A stretch of DNA of 32,810 bases from Prevotellaceae bacterium UBA4336 (GTDB lineage: Bacteria; Bacteroidota; Bacteroidia; Bacteroidales; Bacteroidaceae). A program made the translations under genes and the position numbers. Below the pieces are notes generated by a model, which saw nothing but the letters and a program-made list of their open reading frames with translations, searched no databases and was not told the origin of the DNA. Of the stretch, positions 7,460 through 13,592 are shown one piece after another; position 1 is the stretch's first letter, and each line of letters begins with the position of its first letter. The stretch is taken from NCBI GenBank assembly GCA_002394305.1, contig DGTM01000045.1, forward strand, positions 27,873 to 60,682, read 5' to 3'.

Positions 7460-7745
7460 CCCGCGTGCACAAATGTCTCGCGCCACGGACAGAAACTTTT
7501 TCAGTGCCTCTGAAATCTATTTCAAAGCCTTGGAAATATATTTTAGTGGCTCAGAAATATATTTCCAAGCCACTGAAATTGTTTTGTTGCAGGCGGAAAG
7601 GAGTTTTGTTCCGAAGAGAAGCTGATTTTATCGTGTAGAGAAGCTGTTTTTATCCCGAAGAGAAGCTGATTTTATCCCGAAGAGAAACTGATTTAGTCCC
7701 GAAGAGGAACTGATTTAGTCCTGGCGATGAGCAGAATTTGTCCCC
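7460..7745. repeat. 21-22 bp periodic array B (about 13 units)
   Basis: The GAAA core sits at 7512, 7533, 7554, 7575 and 7596 (step 21). GAAGCTG-type motifs then sit at 7618, 7640, 7662 and 7684 (step 22), and GTCC ends at 7696, 7718 and 7740 (step 22). The left units contain AAACTTTTTC, as in array C; the middle units share the palindrome GAAATATATTTC with arrays A and C; the right units are specific to this array. It ends 8 bp from the terminator of the dockerin gene. Read from that gene's strand, units begin GA(C/T)AAA and end CTTCGG. Confidence 0.9.
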
Positions 7746-7753
7746 GGTGGGGC

Positions 7754-7786
7754 AAAAAAATCTCCAGGGCGTGTGTCCTGGAGATT
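7754..7786 (-). terminator. Terminator of the dockerin/transglutaminase gene
   Basis: On the minus strand AATCTCCAGG and CCTGGAGATT form a 10-bp stem with an 8-nt loop, followed by a run of seven Ts. It lies about 33 bp past the stop codon at 7819. Confidence 0.92.
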
Positions 7787-7818
7787 CTGGCTTAGTGGGA
7801 TGCCACAATGTGCCACAT

Positions 7819-9327
7819 TCACTGTTCTGCTGTTTCTTCGGCATTGGAGAGGTAGCGGATGATGATCCGGACCAAGTCGCCTATGCTGACGCGTCCGTTG
7901 CCGTCTACGTCTTCGATGTCCTCGCCGTTGCTGACTATCGTCTCTGCCATCAGCTCTACGTCCTGCTTGTCTGTGGCGGCGTCGCCGTTGGGGTCGTAGG
8001 GATCGGGCGCCCATCTGTCGGCTGAGAGCTGGGGCCAGGTGGTGGTCTCCCAGATGATGGTTCCTTTGTTCTCGTAGCCGGTGGGCCATTGCTCGGGGTG
8101 TGAATCCATGAAGGTGATGCCTCCGGAATACTTCGAACTGCTGCCCAACAGGAACCAGTCGTGCGACTCGTGGCCGGAGACGGCTGTGTTGACACCGGAG
8201 ACGGTCGGGTCGTCCCAAGTGGCATCCAGGGCGCACCATGTGCTGTCGTTCACCTGGACGTAGTTCCACATGTGTGCCTCCATCTGTAGCTGAACGGGGT
8301 CGAACGCGTTGCCACCCATCAGGATGCACGGTATGTCCATTGCATCGCAGAGCACCTTCATGGCGCGGGCATAGCCTTCGCACACGGGCGACTGCAGGTT
8401 GTTGCTGTTTCCCTCCAGGGCGCTCAGGGGGCACCAGGGCATGTTGCCCAGGTCGGCCGGCGAAGTGTTGGCGTTGAAGTAGCGGTTGTAGCAGTTGTGC
8501 TGGGTGAGCCAGTCGTGTGCGGCAAGCAGTTTGTAGTAGGTTGTCCTCTTCTTCTGGCATAGCTTCAGGATGTTGTCCCTTGCTGCATAGAAGCGTTTCA
8601 CACCGGCTGCGATGTTCTTGGGTTCGCGGAAGTCGTAGTTGAGGTAGCCGTTGCTGCGGATGTCGAAGTTGTTGGTGCGCAGGATGAATTTGGCCTTCAG
8701 GGTGTAGGTGGCCGTGCCTGTTCCTGTGGCGTTGTAGCGCAGGCTGAGGCTGGTGCTTGTGCCAAACATGAAGCTGTTGCTTATCCAGAAGATTTCTGGG
8801 TGGTCGTAGTTGGCACAGAGGAAGGCGTAGGGCAGGAAGGAATTCAGCGTGTCTATCTTGGGCGCCGTCTCGTTTTGTACGGCTTTCTGTGCAGCTTTCT
8901 TGATGGCGTCGCTGGTGGAGCCGGTGGGGAAGGTGAAGTCTACGTTTCCTGTCTCTTCGTTGACGAGGAAGAAGTAGGCGTTGCTCTCGTAGCCGCCCTC
9001 CTTCGGGTCGCTCAGCCAGCTTGTGCCGCCGTCCAGGACTGCTTGTCCTGCCTCGACGTAGCTGTCGATGAAGGCGTGCAGGTACTCGGGCATGTTGGTG
9101 ATGCGTGCCTGGTAGGTGTAGGAATCTCCCGCTATTTCTTCCCCCTCCTCGGCTTGTTGTCTGGCTCGTAACGGGCCGGACGGCTTGCAGGTGCGCATGA
9201 GGTCGCGCAAATCACCTCGTACCATGGTGGAGGGACCCTCAAATTCTTCCGTGAAAACTTCCTGCGACGTTGCCGTGAGACTTGTGCCGCATAGAAGCAT
9301 GGCGAATGCGAAGTGTAGCTTTCTCAT
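7819..9327 (-). CDS. Secreted transglutaminase-like protein with C-terminal dockerin
   Basis: The protein has 502 residues. A signal peptide (about 1-21) is followed by an uncharacterised N-terminal half. A transglutaminase/papain-like core follows, with a plausible triad Cys316 (SPVCEGYA), His352 (EAHMWNYV) and Asp368 (CALDATWDD). The C-terminus carries two Ca-binding dockerin-type repeats: DPNGDAATDKQDVELM (about 445-460) and DVDGNGRVSIGDLVR (about 473-487). The fold could be a protease, transglutaminase or peptide-N-glycanase-like hydrolase; sequence alone does not decide. Dockerins normally dock to cohesins, but no cohesin gene lies in this window. In Bacteroidales many secreted proteins end in solitary dockerin-like modules. 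It starts 24 bp after the barrel protein gene, so they are probably cotranscribed. Confidence 0.87.
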   Translation of the reverse strand: MRKLHFAFAMLLCGTSLTATSQEVFTEEFEGPSTMVRGDLRDLMRTCKPSGPLRARQQAEEGEEIAGDSYTYQARITNMPEYLHAFIDSYVEAGQAVLDGGTSWLSDPKEGGYESNAYFFLVNEETGNVDFTFPTGSTSDAIKKAAQKAVQNETAPKIDTLNSFLPYAFLCANYDHPEIFWISNSFMFGTSTSLSLRYNATGTGTATYTLKAKFILRTNNFDIRSNGYLNYDFREPKNIAAGVKRFYAARDNILKLCQKKRTTYYKLLAAHDWLTQHNCYNRYFNANTSPADLGNMPWCPLSALEGNSNNLQSPVCEGYARAMKVLCDAMDIPCILMGGNAFDPVQLQMEAHMWNYVQVNDSTWCALDATWDDPTVSGVNTAVSGHESHDWFLLGSSSKYSGGITFMDSHPEQWPTGYENKGTIIWETTTWPQLSADRWAPDPYDPNGDAATDKQDVELMAETIVSNGEDIEDVDGNGRVSIGDLVRIIIRYLSNAEETAEQ

Positions 9328-9351
9328 ATTATAATATATATAATGTGTGGT

Positions 9352-9999
9352 TCAGAAACAATAGCCAACGTGGACGCCGCATTCGCGCACGCCGGGGAAC
9401 TTGCTGTTGTCGCGGAAGTCGCGTGAATAGCTGACGCCCATGTAGCAGCGGTTCAGGTAGAACCGTAGCCCTGCCTGCCACGCCACCTGGAAGCGCCCCC
9501 AGCCGTCCTCGCCGCAAAGATTGGTGCTGCTTTCGCCGGAAAGGTCGCGGGCCGCGGCAATGAGGCGGACGGATGCTCCGGCAAACGGCGCGATGGCATA
9601 GTCCTTCTCGCGGGAGAGGTAGATCTTGTAGAGGACGTTGACGGGAACGCGGAAAGTGAGGACAAAGGCTTTGTCAGCGCCCCTTGCCCAGGAGAACTTC
9701 ATGTTCGCCCCTGCTTCGACGAAGTAGGGCTTCTCCTCAACGACCTGGATGAGACGGTTGTAGCCCAGTACGAACTCGTTGAAGCGCATGAGACTTTCGT
9801 CGCCGACTTTGTAGCGCGAGGGCGAATACTGCAGGTAGACTGCATTCTTGTATTCCTTGTGTTGCGGCTTGGGTGCTTCCTCCTCTTCCGCATCCAGGCT
9901 CCATTCCTCTACCTCGTAGCTGTCATCGAACTGTGCCTGTACGTTGAGAGACAGGCAGGACAGAACGAGCAAGGCAAGTGTCTTGCTAACGGTCCTCAT
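9352..9999 (-). CDS. Outer-membrane beta-barrel protein (porin-family-like), unknown function
   Basis: This 215-residue protein has a signal peptide (about 1-22, ending NVQA-Q), then an acidic linker (about 25-45). Amphipathic strands such as NAVYLQYSPSRYKV, FVEAGANMKFSWA, FVLTFRVPVNVLYKIYL and CYMGVSYSRDF follow. The chain ends in GYCF, and a terminal aromatic is the usual BAM recognition feature. The size fits an 8-stranded barrel. I do not recognise a specific family. It lies 51 bp after the 55-residue membrane protein, with no separate promoter seen. Confidence 0.75.
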   Translation of the reverse strand: MRTVSKTLALLVLSCLSLNVQAQFDDSYEVEEWSLDAEEEEAPKPQHKEYKNAVYLQYSPSRYKVGDESLMRFNEFVLGYNRLIQVVEEKPYFVEAGANMKFSWARGADKAFVLTFRVPVNVLYKIYLSREKDYAIAPFAGASVRLIAAARDLSGESSTNLCGEDGWGRFQVAWQAGLRFYLNRCYMGVSYSRDFRDNSKFPGVRECGVHVGYCF

Positions 10000-10050
10000 G
10001 ACTTCCTTGGGCTAAAGTATTGTAAGTTGTCTTTTCGTGGGGGCTTCTGC

Positions 10051-10218
10051 CTACGAGCGCTTCGTCACGACGATGTGCGTCACGATGCCGGCGATGATGA
10101 TCAGCAAGGCTCCGACGTTGTAGAAGTTGTAGTCTACGAGGTCGGCGAAGTAACTAAGGATAAGCATCAATGCGCCAAGTACGATGAGGATGAGCCCCAG
10201 ATTCTTTTTATAGTTCAT
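10051..10218 (-). CDS. 55-residue two-helix membrane protein
   Basis: An ATG at 10218 opens a 55-codon frame reading MNYKKNLGLILIVLGALMLI, then a short polar segment near DLVDYNFYNVG, then a second hydrophobic stretch (LLIIIAGIVTHIVV) and a basic end (TKRS). This is a coherent two-transmembrane-helix protein with a positive N-terminus. The -7 element TAACTTTG (minus strand, 10281-10288) lies upstream at a sensible distance. The function is unknown; small proteins of this shape are common in Bacteroidales. Confidence 0.75.
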   Translation of the reverse strand: MNYKKNLGLILIVLGALMLILSYFADLVDYNFYNVGALLIIIAGIVTHIVVTKRS

Positions 10219-10280
10219 GGTTGTTTATGTTGTTATAGTTGTTTATCTCTGTGTATTGCTGTAATGTCTTGTTTGCCATG

Positions 10281-10288
10281 CAAAGTTA
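10281..10288 (-). promoter_or_regulatory. -7 element upstream of the 55-residue protein operon
   Basis: The minus strand reads TAACTTTG. A matching -33 TTG at normal spacing is not obvious. It probably drives 10218 to 7819. Confidence 0.55.
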
Positions 10289-10389
10289 CACATTATTTCC
10301 AATTCTGCGAAGCGGAGGGCAAAGAAATATGACATTTATTTCTGTTTTCCCGGTTTTTGCCGTCTGTTTCCCGTCTTCCTGCCCTCTTT

Positions 10390-10809
10390 TTACCACTGCC
10401 ACCACTTCTTCTTAGGCTTTTCGACAACTTCCCCCATGTGTTCCATGAGGATCTGTTCGTATGTCTTCCTTTCGGTAATCATCTGGTAGATAGTTCCCCA
10501 GTCGGGCAGTCCGCCCACGTTGCGGTCGTCTATCCAGACGTCGGCCTTCAGTTTCCGGCTGAAGCTTTGGTTCTTGGTGAGGTCCTCTTCGGGGAAGTCC
10601 TTGTTGACGGCATAGAACTCCACACCGCGCTGGCGGCACCATTCTACGGCGTCTTCAAGCAGCTTTCCCTCGCGTACGCTCCATAAAATCAGTTTGTGGC
10701 GATCCGCGATGAGCATCCTCAGGGTCTGGGTGGCGAAGGGCAGTTCCTTGCCTATCTCGGGGTAACGGTGTTCAACGATGGTACCGTCGAAATCTACGGC
10801 TATGGTCAT
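10390..10809 (-). CDS. Small HAD-like hydrolase
   Basis: The protein has 139 residues. The HAD motif I DFDGT is at residues 7-11 (MTIAVDFDGT), and its first Asp should be the nucleophile. Motif II is probably LILWSVREG, and WIDDRNVGG carries the acidic pair of motif IV. It lacks a large cap, and its length fits a minimal HAD domain. It resembles the Bacteroides BT0820-type proteins as I remember them; the substrate is unknown. The frame is open to 10857, but the promoter -7 box lies at 10855-10862, so the internal ATG at 10809 is the start. The tail PKKKWWQW is unusually basic and aromatic. Confidence 0.85.
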   Translation of the reverse strand: MTIAVDFDGTIVEHRYPEIGKELPFATQTLRMLIADRHKLILWSVREGKLLEDAVEWCRQRGVEFYAVNKDFPEEDLTKNQSFSRKLKADVWIDDRNVGGLPDWGTIYQMITERKTYEQILMEHMGEVVEKPKKKWWQW

Positions 10810-10854
10810 GACAATATAGTGTGTATGGTCTTTGTGATTATTGCTTTTTCCCTG

Positions 10855-10862
10855 CAAAGATA
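10855..10862 (-). promoter_or_regulatory. -7 element of the HAD hydrolase gene
   Basis: TATCTTTG on the minus strand, 45 bp before the ATG. No clear -33 at standard spacing. Its position rules out the longer upstream start. Confidence 0.6.
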
Positions 10863-10936
10863 CTAAATAATCGACAAATAAGCATGGAAAAACAAAAAAA
10901 ACATCGGATAAAGGCGCGAATCTCGCTAAAAAGCAT

Positions 10937-10944
10937 TACCTTTG
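10937..10944 (+). promoter_or_regulatory. -7 element of the Wza-like gene
   Basis: TACCTTTG, 22 bp before the ATG at 10967. The -33 is weak. Confidence 0.6.
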
Positions 10945-10966
10945 TGCCCATAAAACGTAAAAAATA

Positions 10967-11791
10967 ATGAAAAAGAATGCTTCTCTCTTGCTCGTGCTTC
11001 TGGCAATGCTGCTGACGACGAGCTGTGTTTCTACAAAGAAAATTGTGTATTTCCAGGACTCTGACCAAGTGTTCAGCCAGGCTCAGCAGATACTTCAGCA
11101 GTACGAGATGCGTCTGAAGCCTGCTGACCAGGTATTTATCAAGGTCACTTGCAGCGAGCCAGACCTGCTCTCCATCTTCGCACAGGATGTTGTCATGGGT
11201 ACTGCCGGCGGCGGAACAAACATGAGTTCTTCGTCCCTCAACACTTCTGGCAGCATGACAAACGCCTATGGCTATACGGTGACCAATGACGGATACGTCA
11301 TACTGCCGGCCGTGGGGCGTGTCAGTGTGGTAGGTTTGACGATGGACGAAGCTGCCAGGCGCATAGAAAAGAGCATCATCGATGCCAATCTCATCAAGGA
11401 CCCGGAGGTGACCGTCCTTCTGCTCAATGCCCGTGTGGCTGTCCTTGGTGCAGTGAAGGCGCCCCAGGTGGTGAGCCTGACCAGTGAGCGCAACACGATT
11501 CTCGACGTGCTTTCCCGCTGCGGCGACATTGCCGACACCGGCCTTCGCCAGAAGGTAACCCTCTATCGCGAGGTGAACGGCGAGCGCAAGAAGTATTCTA
11601 TCGACCTGACGACCAGCGACGTGTTCCAGAATCCTGCTTACTACGTACAGCAGAACGACTTGATATACGTGGAACCCAACAAGAGCCAGAGCGTGAAGAG
11701 CAGTGCCTTCTACACCTTCCTCGGTGCAGGTGCCAGCATCATCAGCGTTATCTCCTCGATTGTCTCTATCGTAATATTGGTGACGAAGTAA
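10967..11791 (+). CDS. Wza-like polysaccharide export outer-membrane lipoprotein
   Basis: The protein has 274 residues. The lipoprotein signal ends in LLTTSC (Cys20). A polysaccharide biosynthesis/export domain follows (about 48-150, with YEMRLKPADQVFIKV and GYTVTNDGYVILPAVGRVSVVGLTM split around it), then an SLBB domain (about 158-245, AVLGAVKAPQVVSL). A hydrophobic C-terminal helix (about 250-270) is typical of Bacteroidota versions. The family forms the outer-membrane channel for capsule or exopolysaccharide, working with a Wzc-type tyrosine kinase. No wzc, flippase or glycosyltransferase lies nearby, so it is an orphan here. A hairpin terminator follows at 11864-11895. Confidence 0.9.
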   Translation: MKKNASLLLVLLAMLLTTSCVSTKKIVYFQDSDQVFSQAQQILQQYEMRLKPADQVFIKVTCSEPDLLSIFAQDVVMGTAGGGTNMSSSSLNTSGSMTNAYGYTVTNDGYVILPAVGRVSVVGLTMDEAARRIEKSIIDANLIKDPEVTVLLLNARVAVLGAVKAPQVVSLTSERNTILDVLSRCGDIADTGLRQKVTLYREVNGERKKYSIDLTTSDVFQNPAYYVQQNDLIYVEPNKSQSVKSSAFYTFLGAGASIISVISSIVSIVILVTK

Positions 11792-11801
11792 GGATTTTTG
11801 C

Positions 11802-12353
11802 CTAAATAGACGCGTGCTCCCATTCCTGAGGGGCAACGGTCGTAATATCGAAACCATCCATCCAAAGGCCTGCGGAAACACTTCGCAGGCCTTTTCTGTT
11901 GAGGTAGGCCGAGGGAATGCCCTTGACGAGGAGGCAACGACGGAAGTGGATGGTGTTGGTGGGAAGCGACAGGCTCTTCCTCCATTTGTCGGATGACAGT
12001 TCTACGGGGATGCAGTGAGCCGTGTCGGTGCACAGGGAGTCAGACGAAAGCAAGATGTTGCTTTCGTTCGAGGCCTCGATGCTGAACTCTGCGGCGCTCA
12101 TGGTTCTTCGTGCCGACCCTACCAGGTAACCAATCACCCACACCGCTTCGTCTCCGGAGAGGGAGGCCGAACGGATGTCGCTGGGCGTGTAGGGTCGTTC
12201 CATTGTGCCTTCGCCGGTGCCGACGATGGTGACGGTCTGTGCCGATGCCTCGCCTGTCCCGTCGGTGTCAGGCCCGCTCGTCAGGTCTACTTTCTGGCAG
12301 CAGGCCAGCAGCAGACAGAGCAGCGCCAGGCTATTCTTCCTCGGTGAAAGCAT
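11802..12353 (-). CDS. DUF6359-like lipoprotein
   Basis: This 183-residue protein has a lipoprotein signal with LLLAC (Cys18, followed by Cys19), then a low-complexity linker (about 22-45). A domain with PYTPSDIRSAS, VWVIGYLVGSA, SNILLSSDS and a CIPVEL strand follows, matching the pattern of the OB-like DUF6359 family often found beside Bacteroidales surface proteins; I assign it from memory. It is probably anchored in the outer or inner membrane; its role is unknown. Its first codons overlap the end of the 48-residue ORF by 23 bp. The 3' end contains the hairpin that terminates the convergent Wza-like gene, and only 10 bp separate the two stop codons. Confidence 0.75.
   Translation of the reverse strand: MLSPRKNSLALLCLLLACCQKVDLTSGPDTDGTGEASAQTVTIVGTGEGTMERPYTPSDIRSASLSGDEAVWVIGYLVGSARRTMSAAEFSIEASNESNILLSSDSLCTDTAHCIPVELSSDKWRKSLSLPTNTIHFRRCLLVKGIPSAYLNRKGLRSVSAGLWMDGFDITTVAPQEWEHASI
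11864..11895 (+). terminator. Terminator of the Wza-like gene, inside the convergent lipoprotein gene
   Basis: AAAGGCCTGCG (11864-11874) and CGCAGGCCTTTT (11884-11895) form a strong stem with a 9-nt loop and a T4 end. It lies wholly within the coding sequence of the minus-strand lipoprotein. Confidence 0.7.
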
Positions 12354-12477
12354 TCAATATCTTCTTGCAGACCTTGGGCAGATTGTATTTGTAATAGAAC
12401 GTGTCGCATCCGATTAATGTATACACCAAACAGATGAAAATGCCCCAGGCAAGCAGTACAATCATTGAAGTATTCAT
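12331..12477 (-). CDS. 48-residue single-helix membrane peptide
   Basis: An ATG at 12477 opens a 48-codon frame: MNTSMIVLLAWGIFICLVY and on to TLIGCDTFYYKYNLPKVCKK, ending in FTEEE. It has one transmembrane helix (about 5-23) and a charged tail. It follows a -7 element TAACTTTG (minus, 12500-12507) and overlaps the start of the DUF6359-like lipoprotein by 23 bp. This supports a real, translationally coupled leader gene. Function unknown. Confidence 0.6.
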   Translation of the reverse strand: MNTSMIVLLAWGIFICLVYTLIGCDTFYYKYNLPKVCKKILNAFTEEE

Positions 12478-12499
12478 ACTTATTTGATAAATCTTACGG

Positions 12500-12538
12500 C
12501 AAAGTTAAACAAAAATCCGAGAATATTGTATAACTTTG
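12500..12538. promoter_or_regulatory. Divergent promoter pair (-7 elements)
   Basis: Minus strand TAACTTTG (12500-12507) faces the lipoprotein operon. Plus strand TAACTTTG (12531-12538) is 28 bp before the FimB-like ATG. The two -7 boxes are 23 bp apart, so the promoters overlap. -33 elements are poor, which suggests an activator. Confidence 0.6.
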
Positions 12539-12566
12539 TAGGCAGAAATATCAAATAATACACAAA

Positions 12567-13550
12567 ATGTTCATTCAACATTCCTTCCAGAGCCTGTGCG
12601 GGCGTGTTTCGCCTGTGCTCTTCTTCCTTGCTGCGACTTTTCTTCCCGTGTTGACGTCCTGTCAGTCTGCTGCAGACGAAACAGCGCCGACAAATGGCGA
12701 GGATGGCCTTTGCACGATTAACTTCACCGTCAGCAACTACCAGCAGATCAGCTTCGACGACCTTTCCGGCGGGGCTTCGACGAGGGCGGCGGCCGTACCG
12801 ACCAATCATCCTTCCACGTTAGCCCATTTGGTTATGGCTGTCTTTGACGCAGAGGACGGCAAGTCTGCAATTGCTCCCATTCAGCATGATTACGCGGATT
12901 ACGAGACGATGCCCGAGAATTATCCCCTGTTCTCCGTGACGCTGTCACCAGGAAAGTACCGTGTGGTCATTCTTGGCTACAATGGTTCGCGTGCTTGCCA
13001 AATAGCTTCTGCCAGGCAAATCAGTTGGGCGGACGGCTACGTGCCCCATACTTTCCTTTACAGCGAAGAGCTGACCGTCGACAGGAATACGGCGGTCGAC
13101 CAGAAGGTTTCGCTTCGCCGAGTGGTGTCGGCCTTCCGTGTGACTGCCGAAGATGCCGTGCCCGCAGAGCTCAAGAAGATGCGTTTTGCCAGCACAGCAG
13201 GCGGTATGGTGCTGGACGCCACTACGGGCTTCACTCCGCAGAGCACGGGCTATCGCAATGACATCAGTGTGCCGGATACCTATGTCGGCAAGGAGAAGCT
13301 CGACTTCACCGTTTACCTTTTCCTGACGGGGCAGGAGATGAAGACCGACTACACCGTGCAGGCCCTTAGAACGAGCGACAAAGTGCTCTACGAAAGGCAC
13401 TTTGCCGATGTGCCGCTTCGTATAAACACTTTGACGACGTGGAAGGGGGAGATGTTCAAGGATGCGCCGGTTGACGAGCCGCAGACAGTGGGATTCAACA
13501 TCGAATGGGACACGCAGTGGACGGACACCATCTGGGTGAATGCCAAGTAG
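12567..13550 (+). CDS. FimB/Mfa2-type fimbrial lipoprotein
   Basis: This 327-residue protein has a lipobox LTSC (Cys32) after a long signal. It has the STRAAAVP segment and two beta-sandwich domains characteristic of Bacteroidales Mfa2/FimB anchor and tip subunits: LAHLVMAVFDAEDG; VTLSPGKYRVVILGYNG; QKVSLRRVVSAFRV. Such proteins are exported as lipoproteins and anchor or terminate type V pili. No other fimbrial subunit gene lies in the window, so it may be a solitary anchor-like adhesin. It is transcribed divergently from the DUF6359-like lipoprotein and convergently with the TonB receptor. Confidence 0.8.
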   Translation: MFIQHSFQSLCGRVSPVLFFLAATFLPVLTSCQSAADETAPTNGEDGLCTINFTVSNYQQISFDDLSGGASTRAAAVPTNHPSTLAHLVMAVFDAEDGKSAIAPIQHDYADYETMPENYPLFSVTLSPGKYRVVILGYNGSRACQIASARQISWADGYVPHTFLYSEELTVDRNTAVDQKVSLRRVVSAFRVTAEDAVPAELKKMRFASTAGGMVLDATTGFTPQSTGYRNDISVPDTYVGKEKLDFTVYLFLTGQEMKTDYTVQALRTSDKVLYERHFADVPLRINTLTTWKGEMFKDAPVDEPQTVGFNIEWDTQWTDTIWVNAK

Positions 13551-13592
13551 CGGGGTAGGGTAGCCCTTCTGCAGCCTTAGCCGGCCGACGTC

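Noticed and set aside
6961..7470. Open frames across tRNA-Asp and its tandem tail on both strands
   Set aside because: They translate the tRNA and the 131-132 bp repeats; repeated peptides reflect the DNA repeat, not a protein.
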